Below are positions 46,868 to 54,538 of a stretch of 64,000 nt of DNA, piece by piece. Position 1 is the first letter of the stretch, and each line of letters opens with the position of its first letter. The notes under the pieces were generated by a model. The model was not told where the DNA came from, did no database searches, and saw only the letters and a list, made by a program, of their open reading frames with translations. Source of the stretch: CAHJXF01 sp964657795 (lineage in GTDB: Bacteria > Pseudomonadota > Gammaproteobacteria > Burkholderiales > Burkholderiaceae_D); NCBI GenBank assembly GCA_964657795.1, contig CAZZWS010000001.1, forward strand, positions 1 to 64,000, written 5' to 3'. A program made the position numbers and the translations under genes.

Positions 46868-48067
46868 ATGGTCATGGCACTCGAGCACGATTTGAAACCG
46901 GCTTTGACGCCCGACGAAGTCGCTCGCGGGCGCTTCGTCTCGGGGCTGCGCAGCTTGGTCCTCAACGAGATGGCCGGCGATTTGCGGCACGCGTTCGAGG
47001 AGCGCGCGGAGCCGGCGTTTCGCGCGGCGCACGGGCGCGCGCCTGCCGGCAGTGACGAGGTTCACGCCGCGATCCGCGACGACGCGGCGTTCAAGGTCTA
47101 CAGCGCGTGCCGCGTCGAGGCGCAGCGGATGGTCTGGAGCAGCGTCATTCCAAGCGTGGAGCGCGAGCGTGAGCCGCTCGAACGGCGGGCCGAGGCCGCC
47201 ATCGCCGAAGGCGCTTCGACGGTCGTGCTCGATCCAGGGATGGAGGTGCCGCGCAACGTGGCCGCACTGGACGTCCATCTGATGCCCGGTGCATACGCCG
47301 GCTCGATCGGCGGCGACCTGCTCGGACCTGGTGCCGTCTACGATCGCGGGCTGGCGATCTTCTCGATGGGCCTGATGGGCCGCAACCTCGATGACATCGG
47401 TCTGTCCATGTCGGCCTACGTACGCCGACGTTTTCCCGATTTCTCGCCCCGGGCGATCCTCGACGTCGGTTGCACGATCGGCCACAACACGCTGCCCTGG
47501 AAACAGACCTATCCCGATGCCGACGTCCATGCCGTCGACGTCGCGGCTCCGGGTCTGGTCTACGCAGCGGCACGCGCCAACCTGCAGGGGCAGGCGGTCC
47601 ATTTTCAGCAGATGAACGCAGAGACACTGACGTTCGACGATGGCTCTTTCGATCTCGTGTTCACGTCGATGTTTCTGCACGAACTGTCGCCCAAGACGCG
47701 CGCGGCGTTTTTCAAGGAAGCGCACAGGGTGCTGCGTCCTGGCGGTCTGCTGCTCAATATGGAGCTGCCACCGAATCGCGAGCTGAGCGCGTTCGACGGT
47801 TTCTACCTCGACTGGGACTGCTGGTACAACGAGGAGCCGTTCTACAAGGGATTCCGTGACCAGGATCCACGCGAGCTGTGCCGTGCCGCCGGCTTCGCGG
47901 ACACCGACTATCTGCAATTCGTCACGCCGAGCATGGGCGTCTACGGCGTGGACGCCATCGCCGAAGCAGCGACTTGCGATCCACTCGCCGTCGACCGCGA
48001 GACCACGGGCCGGCTCGCCGCCGGCGTGCGCTGGTTCGCTTTCGGCGCGTGGAAGGCCGCGGCATGA
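46868..48067 (+). CDS. SAM-dependent methyltransferase with N-terminal extension
   Basis: A 399-aa protein. The C-terminal half is a class I methyltransferase: motif I ILDVGCTIGHN (197-207), the acidic end of beta-2 in VHAVDVAAPG, LTFDDGSFDLVFTSMFLHEL and HRVLRPGGLLL. The first 180 residues are a separate, mostly helical region of unknown role. ATG 46868 is chosen because GGAG lies six bases upstream. It starts a tightly packed run whose four downstream genes overlap or nearly touch. It may modify a small molecule that the MFS transporter then moves; this is inference. Confidence 0.88.
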   Translation: MVMALEHDLKPALTPDEVARGRFVSGLRSLVLNEMAGDLRHAFEERAEPAFRAAHGRAPAGSDEVHAAIRDDAAFKVYSACRVEAQRMVWSSVIPSVEREREPLERRAEAAIAEGASTVVLDPGMEVPRNVAALDVHLMPGAYAGSIGGDLLGPGAVYDRGLAIFSMGLMGRNLDDIGLSMSAYVRRRFPDFSPRAILDVGCTIGHNTLPWKQTYPDADVHAVDVAAPGLVYAAARANLQGQAVHFQQMNAETLTFDDGSFDLVFTSMFLHELSPKTRAAFFKEAHRVLRPGGLLLNMELPPNRELSAFDGFYLDWDCWYNEEPFYKGFRDQDPRELCRAAGFADTDYLQFVTPSMGVYGVDAIAEAATCDPLAVDRETTGRLAAGVRWFAFGAWKAAA

Positions 48068-48378
48068 GCGATGCGAACGGCGCGGTCCAGCCGCCGATCA
48101 AGGCACGCTACGGCCCCGATGGCCGGCCGACTTTCTTCTCCGAACCGGCCATCGATCGCTTCGTCTCCGTGGTGCTCAACCTCGCATCGGAACTGTGGGT
48201 ACAGACCGAGCGCGTGACGACGTTGAGCGCGCTGATCGAAAGCAAGGGTCTGGTGACACACGAGGAAATCGATCGCGCCTGTCGTGAGGCGGAGCATGAT
48301 CCGAAACGCGACGATGCTCTTCGCAGTTACATCACGAGGGTCCTGTCGCCGCTGCGCGACGAGGCCCGCTCCGCCTGA
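48064..48378 (+). CDS. Small conserved-looking protein of unknown function
   Basis: A 104-aa acidic, mostly helical protein (VVLNLASELWVQTERVTTLS, then KGLVTHEEIDRACREAE). I do not recognise it. It is coupled to the methyltransferase by ATGA overlap (48064-48067) and is followed 7 bases later by the MFS gene, so it is surely expressed. A partner or subunit of the methyltransferase is one possibility. Confidence 0.75.
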   Translation: MSDANGAVQPPIKARYGPDGRPTFFSEPAIDRFVSVVLNLASELWVQTERVTTLSALIESKGLVTHEEIDRACREAEHDPKRDDALRSYITRVLSPLRDEARSA

Positions 48379-48385
48379 GGACGCG

Positions 48386-49639
48386 ATGACTACAGCCACT
48401 TTCACCGCGGCGATAGGCGCCGCGCCGCGCCGCAGCGCCGCCCTGACCGTTTTCGTCATCGGACTGGTCGCGTGGACGCTGACCAACATGGACCAATCGC
48501 TGTTCGGCTACGCCTTGCCGGGCATCCTCTCGGAGTTCCAGCGTGGACCCGAGACGGCTGGGTTGATTCTTTCGATCTCTTTCATCGCAGCGGCGCTGAT
48601 GGTCGTGGTCGCCGGCATGGCGGCCGATCGCTACGGACGCGGTGTGGTCATGGTGCTCTTGCTGGGCGGGTCCGCGATTTTTGTCGGCCTGCTCGGCTGG
48701 ACCACGACGCTGTCGGCGCTGATCGCGTTGCGCGTGTTCGGATTCGGCCTCAGCGCGGGGCTGTCGCCGGTGCTCAACGCGATGGTGATCGAGAACGCAC
48801 CTGCACGTCTGCGCGCGATGGCGATGGGTCTGCTCCAATGCGGCTATCCGCTCGGCTGGTTCGTCGCGTCGTTGCTGGCTGCGCCGCTGCTGGCGCGCAG
48901 CGGCTGGCGCACGGCTTGCCTAGCAGCCTTTCTCGTCGTGCCCATCGCTTTGCTCATGGGCTTCCTGCTGCGCCGACATCCGCCGGCACCGGTCGCGAAG
49001 TCCCAGGTCGTCGTCAACGGACGGGCAGCGGGCCTCCGTACGCTGCTACAGCCGCGCTATCGCGTACATTTCTGGGCCAGTTTCGCGACCTTCTTCCTGT
49101 TCGGTGGCGCCTATGCGGGCTCGGCTTTCTTCTTTCCGACGTTCTTCACCAGCGTTCGTGGGTATTCGGAAAGCGACGCGGCGTTGCTGGTCGGTTTGTC
49201 GAACGGCGTGGCCGTGATCGGCTACCTGTCTGCTGCAGCGCTCGGCGAATACGTCATCTCGCGGCGCAACGTGTTCGCGCTGTGGTGTCTCCTGGGTGCG
49301 GCCGCGTTGCTGATCCTGCTGTGGTCGACCGGAGGTCGGTCCGCGGACTACGTCTGGTTCGCCGTGATGGCCATCTTCTTCTACGGAGCGATGGCGGTTT
49401 TGCCGCTGCTCGTGGCGGAAATTTTTCCGCCCGAACTGCGTGCCACGGCACTCGGGGCTTGCGCTTCGGCGCCGCTCAGCCTGGGCTTCGCGCTATTTCC
49501 GCTGATCGTGCCGGCCGTCATCGGCCATCTCGGCTGGGTCTGGGCGCTGACGATCGTGGTCGCACCGGCGCTTGCGCTTGCCGCGCTGACCGCGCTGCTG
49601 TTGCCGAGCTTAAATTCCGCAACGTTACGGGAAGCGTGA
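48386..49639 (+). CDS. MFS transporter
   Basis: A 417-aa major-facilitator protein with twelve hydrophobic segments. The loop after TM2 has GMAADRYGRGVVM, the family signature, and TM1 contains an acidic residue (WTLTNMDQSLFGYALP), as in proton-coupled organic-acid or aromatic-acid carriers of the AAHS type. ATG 48386 has GAGG five bases upstream. It overlaps the next start in a GTGA. The direction and substrate are unknown; its place next to a methyltransferase and catabolic genes allows import or export. Confidence 0.9.
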   Translation: MTTATFTAAIGAAPRRSAALTVFVIGLVAWTLTNMDQSLFGYALPGILSEFQRGPETAGLILSISFIAAALMVVVAGMAADRYGRGVVMVLLLGGSAIFVGLLGWTTTLSALIALRVFGFGLSAGLSPVLNAMVIENAPARLRAMAMGLLQCGYPLGWFVASLLAAPLLARSGWRTACLAAFLVVPIALLMGFLLRRHPPAPVAKSQVVVNGRAAGLRTLLQPRYRVHFWASFATFFLFGGAYAGSAFFFPTFFTSVRGYSESDAALLVGLSNGVAVIGYLSAAALGEYVISRRNVFALWCLLGAAALLILLWSTGGRSADYVWFAVMAIFFYGAMAVLPLLVAEIFPPELRATALGACASAPLSLGFALFPLIVPAVIGHLGWVWALTIVVAPALALAALTALLLPSLNSATLREA

Positions 49640-49944
49640 AGCTCGTGCGGATCATCGTTCTGTTCAAGCTCAAGCCTGGTATCACGGAGTCCGACTACGA
49701 AAGCTGGGCACGGACGCGCGATCTGCCCACCGTCCGGGCGCTCCCGTCGATCGCCGGCTTTGACGTATTCCGCGCGACCGGCACGTTCGGCGGTACCCCG
49801 GCGCCCTACGACTACATCGAGATCATCGACGTCGCGGACATTGACGGCTTCTGGAAGGACGTCGCCACCGACACCATGAAGGCCGTCGCCGCCGAATTCG
49901 CCGCCGTCGCCGACGCGACGTTCGTCACGACCGAGCGACTGTGA
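49636..49944 (+). CDS. RedY/HapK-like small protein
   Basis: A 102-aa protein that resembles the RedY/HapK family, small ferredoxin-like-fold proteins best known from prodigiosin-type gene clusters; relatives also occur elsewhere. Blocks are RIIVLFKLKPGITESDYESW (5-24) and DYIEIIDVADIDGFWKDV. GTG 49636 overlaps the MFS stop, and its own stop overlaps the SDR start in the same way. Its role is not established; a small lyase or cyclase-like function has been suggested for relatives. Confidence 0.7.
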   Translation: MKLVRIIVLFKLKPGITESDYESWARTRDLPTVRALPSIAGFDVFRATGTFGGTPAPYDYIEIIDVADIDGFWKDVATDTMKAVAAEFAAVADATFVTTERL

Positions 49945-50780
49945 ACGCTCCGCGCCTGGCCGGCCGTGTGGCAGTCGTCACCGGCTCTGGACGTGCCGGC
50001 GGGCTGGGCGCTGCGATCGCGCTGCGACTCGCTGCGGAAGGCGCGGCGGTCGTGATCTCCGACATCGGCCGCTCGGTCGATGCGGCGACGCCAGAAGCGA
50101 TGATCGGCACCAGCGTCAGCATGGCGGGGATGGTCGATGCGATCCGCGCGGCGGGTGGCGCCGCGTCGTCGCAGACGTGTGACGTGCGGCGCTGGTCCGA
50201 CGTCGAGGCGCTGGCGCGGCACGCCGTCGAGACACACGGCCGGCTCGACATCTGGATCAACAATGCAGGTATCGGCTACCTGATGAAGCCGTTGCTCGAC
50301 GTGACACCCGACGACTGGCAGTCGGTGATCGACGTCAATCTCACCGGCGCCTTCTACGGGCTGAAGGCGGCCGCGAGCATCATGGTCGCGGCCGGGCGAG
50401 GTGGCCGCATCGTCAACATCGCGAGCCAGGCATCCAAGTCGGGCTTCCCGTTCGCACAGGCCTACTGTTCGTCCAAGCACGGGCTGGTGGGCCTGGTACG
50501 GTCGGCCGCGATCGAACTCGGCGAGCATGGCATCACCGTCAACAACGTCTGCCCGAACCATGTCACCACCGGTTTGGGCGCGTGGCAGAACGAATACTTC
50601 GCTGCGAAGACCGGCCGCACGGTCGAGCGCTACATGAGCGACATGGCTGCCCGCATTCCGATGGGTCGGCCCGGCCTTCCTGAAGACACCGCTGCGGCGG
50701 TCGCCTTTCTTTCGTCGGACGAGGCCCGCTACATCACCGCCGAGAGCCTCAATGTATCGGGTGGCGAAGAGCCGCACTGA
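49941..50780 (+). CDS. Short-chain dehydrogenase/reductase (SDR)
   Basis: A 279-aa classical SDR. The cofactor loop is TGSGRAGGLG (14-23), a longer form of TGxxxGxG with two extra residues. NNAG (107-110), Ser162 and the catalytic Y175/K179 (YCSSK) are in place. It would oxidise or reduce an alcohol/ketone with NAD(P). The start is GTG 49941 in a GTGA overlap. The 3' end overlaps the convergent MmgE/PrpD gene by 32 bases. Confidence 0.93.
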   Translation: MNAPRLAGRVAVVTGSGRAGGLGAAIALRLAAEGAAVVISDIGRSVDAATPEAMIGTSVSMAGMVDAIRAAGGAASSQTCDVRRWSDVEALARHAVETHGRLDIWINNAGIGYLMKPLLDVTPDDWQSVIDVNLTGAFYGLKAAASIMVAAGRGGRIVNIASQASKSGFPFAQAYCSSKHGLVGLVRSAAIELGEHGITVNNVCPNHVTTGLGAWQNEYFAAKTGRTVERYMSDMAARIPMGRPGLPEDTAAAVAFLSSDEARYITAESLNVSGGEEPH

Positions 50781-52122
50781 GCGTGGCGGCGACATCGGTA
50801 TCGTGTTCCAGCCCGTCGATCCACGCGACGAGGCCGACCTCGAGCGACGACTGCCCGGCGAATGCCAGGCAGTCCCTCGCCTTCTGCAGATGCTGCTCGC
50901 GCGTCAGCGGCCACTGCGGCGAACCGAGTTGCGCCACGACGTCGACGCGCCGCGTGCGGCCGTCGTGCAGACGGGCGATCGCATGAGCCGGTGTGAAGGC
51001 GGCCGGGTCGGGGTTGTCGTCGACCTCGACCGTGACGCGTCCGGCGATCGCGAGGCGCGCGGGATCGTGCAAGCGATCCGGCGTGAAGTCGTCGAGGCCG
51101 ACCCCGCCGGTCTGCAGCACCGCGCCTGCGAGATAGGGGAAGCACAGCCGCGCGTAGGCCGGCGTCATCGACGCGGTCGCGGCGCGCCCGACGAGCCGGT
51201 TGATCAGCGACGGCGCCCGATAGACCAGCGTGGCGAGCAGGGCAGCGGTTACGCCGTGCTCGCGCATCAAAGTCTGGGTGGCGACGATGGCGCCGTGCGC
51301 CGCGCGCCCGGTCGGAAAAGGTTTCCAGCTCACTTCGACGATCCGCGGGCCCCGGTGCAGACCATCCCGCAGCCGCTCGCCGTCGAAGCCCGCCTCGAAC
51401 AGCGTCAGGTAGCCGAACGGACCCTCGATCGAACCGAGCGGTCCCGGCAGCCCGGCGAGCGCGAGGTCGAGAGCCTGGATCGCGGAGCGCGCGGCCTGCG
51501 CCACCTGCACCGGCAGCGTCGGCTTGCCTTCGATGTGCGCCTGCATCGTGCCGGACGCGAACGCCAGCGCGTAGCCGAAGGCATTGCGCAGGACGTCGGA
51601 CGAGACGCCCCGCAGCTTCGCGAGAGCTGCCACCGAGCCGAAGACGCCTGCGGTCGCGGGCCGGAAGAAACGCAGCGGCGTCGTCGCCGCGACGCCGAGG
51701 CCGGTTGCGACATCGACGCCGGCCACCAGGGCGGTCAGCAGTTCTGCGCCGCTGTAGCGGCGCCCGGCCGCGTGCGCTCGATCGATTTCGGCCAGCAACA
51801 CCGATGCGACGGTGGCGAGCGGGTGCACGACCGCGGGCTCGTGGACGCAATCGAACTCCTGCGCGTGGATCTGGAAGGCGTTGACGAAAGCCGCGTCGGG
51901 CGCCGAGAGCCGGGCCGCACGACCGAGCACGCCGCACGGCCCGGCGCCGCCCCAGCCGCTCACCGCCCGCAGCACGTCTTCGGCATGCGGGGCCCGCGTT
52001 CCGGCGACGCCCACGCACAGCGTGTCGTGCAGGAAGGTTCGCGCCGCGTCGCGGGCAGCGACACTGACGGCCTCCCAGCGAAGCGCCAGCACATGGTCGG
52101 TCAGGATTTGCGAGGCATCCAT
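50749..52122 (-). CDS. MmgE/PrpD-family protein
   Basis: A 457-aa protein of the MmgE/PrpD family, which includes 2-methylcitrate dehydratase, cis-aconitate decarboxylase and itaconate-related enzymes. Blocks are FLHDTLCVGVAGTRAPHAED (30-49), VHPLATVASVLLAE, GVAATTPLRFFRPATAGVFG and VEVSWKPFPTGRAAHGAIVA. The last is the family substrate-site segment. No prpB or prpC is beside it, so a methylcitrate cycle is unlikely. It is more likely to isomerise, dehydrate or decarboxylate a polyacid in the cluster. Its 74-base divergent gap with the FAD gene may hold a shared promoter. Confidence 0.87.
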   Translation of the reverse strand: MDASQILTDHVLALRWEAVSVAARDAARTFLHDTLCVGVAGTRAPHAEDVLRAVSGWGGAGPCGVLGRAARLSAPDAAFVNAFQIHAQEFDCVHEPAVVHPLATVASVLLAEIDRAHAAGRRYSGAELLTALVAGVDVATGLGVAATTPLRFFRPATAGVFGSVAALAKLRGVSSDVLRNAFGYALAFASGTMQAHIEGKPTLPVQVAQAARSAIQALDLALAGLPGPLGSIEGPFGYLTLFEAGFDGERLRDGLHRGPRIVEVSWKPFPTGRAAHGAIVATQTLMREHGVTAALLATLVYRAPSLINRLVGRAATASMTPAYARLCFPYLAGAVLQTGGVGLDDFTPDRLHDPARLAIAGRVTVEVDDNPDPAAFTPAHAIARLHDGRTRRVDVVAQLGSPQWPLTREQHLQKARDCLAFAGQSSLEVGLVAWIDGLEHDTDVAATLSAALRHPIH

Positions 52123-52196
52123 GGTGGGACTCCGGATTCGAGAGTGACGACACAACAAAAGGCGCGCGTCGCGAGCGGCGCGGCAACGAGGCGAAC

Positions 52197-53591
52197 ATGG
52201 CGATCCTGAATAGCGACGAAGCCGACTTCGAGCTGTCGCTGCCGATCCTGATCGTGGGCGGCGGCGCCTGCGGTCTGACAGCGGCGCTGGCCGCAAGCGA
52301 CGCCGGCTGCGATGTCGCGGTACTCGAGCGCGACAAGACGCCGATGGGCAGCAGCGGCATGTCGCTGGGTGCCGCCTGCGCAGCCGGCAGCGCCGACCAG
52401 GCGCGTCATGGCATCGAAGATGACGGCGAGATCTTTGCCGCCGACGTGCGGGTCAAGACCGGAGGCGCCGCCGATGCCGTTCTCGCGCGACGCGTCGGCG
52501 ACGAGTCCGGTCCGACGCTCGACTGGCTTGACGACAAACACGGGGTGACGCTGCGGCTGGACCCGAACTGGCCACCTGCGTTCGGCCATACGCGGACACG
52601 CATGCACGTCACACCGGGCCGCACCGGGGCCGACCTGATGTCGCGCCTCGCCGCGGCGTGCGACCACGCGGGCGTCGCCGTAGTGACGCAGGCCCGCATG
52701 ACCGACGTCTTCGCCGACCGGAGCGGCGTGACCGGCGTGCGCTACGTCCGCCCCGATGGCGGCACCGCAGACGTCGGCTGCTCCGCGCTGATTCTCGCGA
52801 CGTGCGGCTTCGGCGGAAATCGTACGATGATCCGGCAGTTCATTCCCACGATGGCCGAGGCGCCGTACTTCGGATGGGAAGGCAATCAGGGCGACGGCAT
52901 CCTGCACGGAGAAGCGCTGGGTGGGGCGCTCGTCGACATGGACGCCTATCAGGGCCTCGGACTGTTGGCCGAACCGCAGAGCATCGACGTCAACCCGCGC
53001 TTTTTGATCGAAGGCGGCTTCCAGGTCAACCGACGCGGCGAGCGCTTCTCCCATGAGCTCGACGACGTGTCCGGTCAGGGTGCGCGCGTGATCGCGCAGC
53101 CCGACGGCCTGGCCTGGGTGATCTTCGACCGGCGCATCCACGACCGTTGCGAGGACCTCCCGCAATACCGCACGTTGCGTGAGAGCGGTGGCGGGCACAG
53201 CGCCGACACGCTGGCGGCGCTCGCGACCCGCATGGGCATCGATGTCGCAGGTCTGCAAGCGACTGCGGCGGCGATCGCTCCTGGCGTGCCGGATCGCTTC
53301 GGCCGCGTGTTCACCACGCCGCCGCTGACCGCCCCGTTCCACGCCATCCGCGTCACCGGCGCGATTTTCCATACGCAAGGTGGCCTGGCGATCGATGGCG
53401 ACGCGCGCGTGCGTCGAGCCGATGGCTCGCTGTTGCCCAACCTCTTCGCCGGCGGCGGCACGGCCCGCGGCATCAGCGGCCGCGGCGCTTCGGGCTATCT
53501 GCCCGGCGCGGGGCTGTGCACCGCGCTGACCCTGGGCCGCATCGCCGGCCGCGCTGCGAGTCGGCTCGTGAGCGGGCAACGTCGCGGCTAG
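52197..53591 (+). CDS. FAD-dependent oxidoreductase (fumarate-reductase/TcuA-like)
   Basis: A 464-aa flavoprotein of the FAD-binding-2 family. The FAD motif is VGGGACGLTAA (20-30), then LERDKTPMGSSGMSLGAACA; a C-terminal FAGGGTARGISGRGASGY and LPGAGLCTALTLGRIAG closes the fold. Similar enzymes are soluble fumarate reductases, 3-ketosteroid dehydrogenases and tricarballylate dehydrogenase. It probably introduces or removes a C=C bond next to a carbonyl or carboxyl group. ATG 52197 follows GAGG. It is convergent with the lyase gene. Confidence 0.88.
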   Translation: MAILNSDEADFELSLPILIVGGGACGLTAALAASDAGCDVAVLERDKTPMGSSGMSLGAACAAGSADQARHGIEDDGEIFAADVRVKTGGAADAVLARRVGDESGPTLDWLDDKHGVTLRLDPNWPPAFGHTRTRMHVTPGRTGADLMSRLAAACDHAGVAVVTQARMTDVFADRSGVTGVRYVRPDGGTADVGCSALILATCGFGGNRTMIRQFIPTMAEAPYFGWEGNQGDGILHGEALGGALVDMDAYQGLGLLAEPQSIDVNPRFLIEGGFQVNRRGERFSHELDDVSGQGARVIAQPDGLAWVIFDRRIHDRCEDLPQYRTLRESGGGHSADTLAALATRMGIDVAGLQATAAAIAPGVPDRFGRVFTTPPLTAPFHAIRVTGAIFHTQGGLAIDGDARVRRADGSLLPNLFAGGGTARGISGRGASGYLPGAGLCTALTLGRIAGRAASRLVSGQRRG

Positions 53592-53592
53592 G

Positions 53593-53614
53593 CGCTGCGG
53601 TCGTCCTCGCAGCG
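53593..53614. terminator. Hairpin in the convergent gap, possible bidirectional terminator
   Basis: CGCTGCG and CGCAGCG form a seven-bp stem with an eight-base loop and fill the 23 bases between the FAD oxidoreductase and lyase gene ends. There is no T-run. Confidence 0.45.
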
Positions 53615-54538
53615 TCAACGCGGCGCGGCCTCGAGCGACGCCAGCCAGCGCGCGGTCCGACCGCCGAGCGGCTTGCCGCCGGTGATGCGCTCGGCCACGC
53701 CGATCGCGGCGCGCAGCGAGGCGACGTCCACGCCCGTCTCGATGCCGCAGCCTTCAAACAACAGCACCAGATCCTCCGTGGCCACGTTGCCCGCGGCGCC
53801 CGGCGCGAAGGGACAGCCGCCGAGACCACCCAGACTCGCGTCGAAGCGCCGTACGCCGGTGTCGTAGGCGGCCCAGGCGTTGGCCAGCGCGAAGCCCCGC
53901 GTGTCGTGGAAATGAACAGCCATGCGTTCCGCGCCGAAGCGCGCCACGCAAACATCCAGTAACGCGCTCACTTGTGACGGATAGGCGGCACCGATGGTGT
54001 CGGCGATGACCAGCTCGTCGAAGCCCGCGACGTCCAGTGCCGCGGCGAGTGCGAGCACATGATCGGGCGCCACCGCGCCTTCGAACGGGCATACGAATGC
54101 GACGGCGACGTAGGCGCGCGTGCGCAGGTTCGCCGCGCGCGCCGCTTCGAGCACCTCGATGCTGGCCGCGAGCGCTTCGGCAAGCCCCATGTTGAGGTTG
54201 CGGCGATTCATCGTGTCGGTGGCCGACAAGACCACCGCGACTTCCTCGACGCCGGCGTTGCGCGCGCGGTCCAGCGCGCGCAGGTTGGGGGCGAGCGCCG
54301 AGTAGCGGATGCGCTCGCGGTCGGGCAGGGCGGGGAACAGCAGGTCGGCGTCGGCCATCTGCGGGACCGCTTTCGGCGACACGAAGCTGGTCGCCTCCAC
54401 CGACAGGATGCCGCTGGCGACGATGGCCCGGGCGAGTTCGAGCTTGTCGGCCAGGGGGACCAGCGCCGCCTGGCTCTGCAGGCCGTCGCGCAGGCCGACT
54501 TCGGTCAGGTGGACGCGGCTGGCGGACGACGGGCTCAA
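53615..54538 (-). CDS. HMG-CoA-lyase-family protein (HMGL-like)
   Basis: A 307-aa metal-dependent aldolase/lyase. The full HMG-CoA lyase signature is present: LTEVGLRDGLQ (11-21, Arg17/Asp18), HFHDTRG (His209/His211 as metal ligands) and GGLGGCPFAPGAAGN with the catalytic Cys242. It cleaves 3-hydroxy-3-methylglutaryl-CoA or a similar acyl-CoA such as citramalyl-CoA. The start TTG 54538 overlaps the HyuB stop (TTGA), since no ATG or GTG is in frame nearby. It is the last gene of the operon; with the CoA-transferase it suggests CoA activation followed by C-C cleavage. Confidence 0.9.
   Translation of the reverse strand: MSPSSASRVHLTEVGLRDGLQSQAALVPLADKLELARAIVASGILSVEATSFVSPKAVPQMADADLLFPALPDRERIRYSALAPNLRALDRARNAGVEEVAVVLSATDTMNRRNLNMGLAEALAASIEVLEAARAANLRTRAYVAVAFVCPFEGAVAPDHVLALAAALDVAGFDELVIADTIGAAYPSQVSALLDVCVARFGAERMAVHFHDTRGFALANAWAAYDTGVRRFDASLGGLGGCPFAPGAAGNVATEDLVLLFEGCGIETGVDVASLRAAIGVAERITGGKPLGGRTARWLASLEAAPR

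Noticed and set aside
50749..52122. A methylcitrate cycle (prpBCD) read from the PrpD-family gene and the PrpR-like regulator
   Set aside because: No prpB or prpC is present in the window, the two genes are 10 kb apart, and MmgE/PrpD proteins have other roles.
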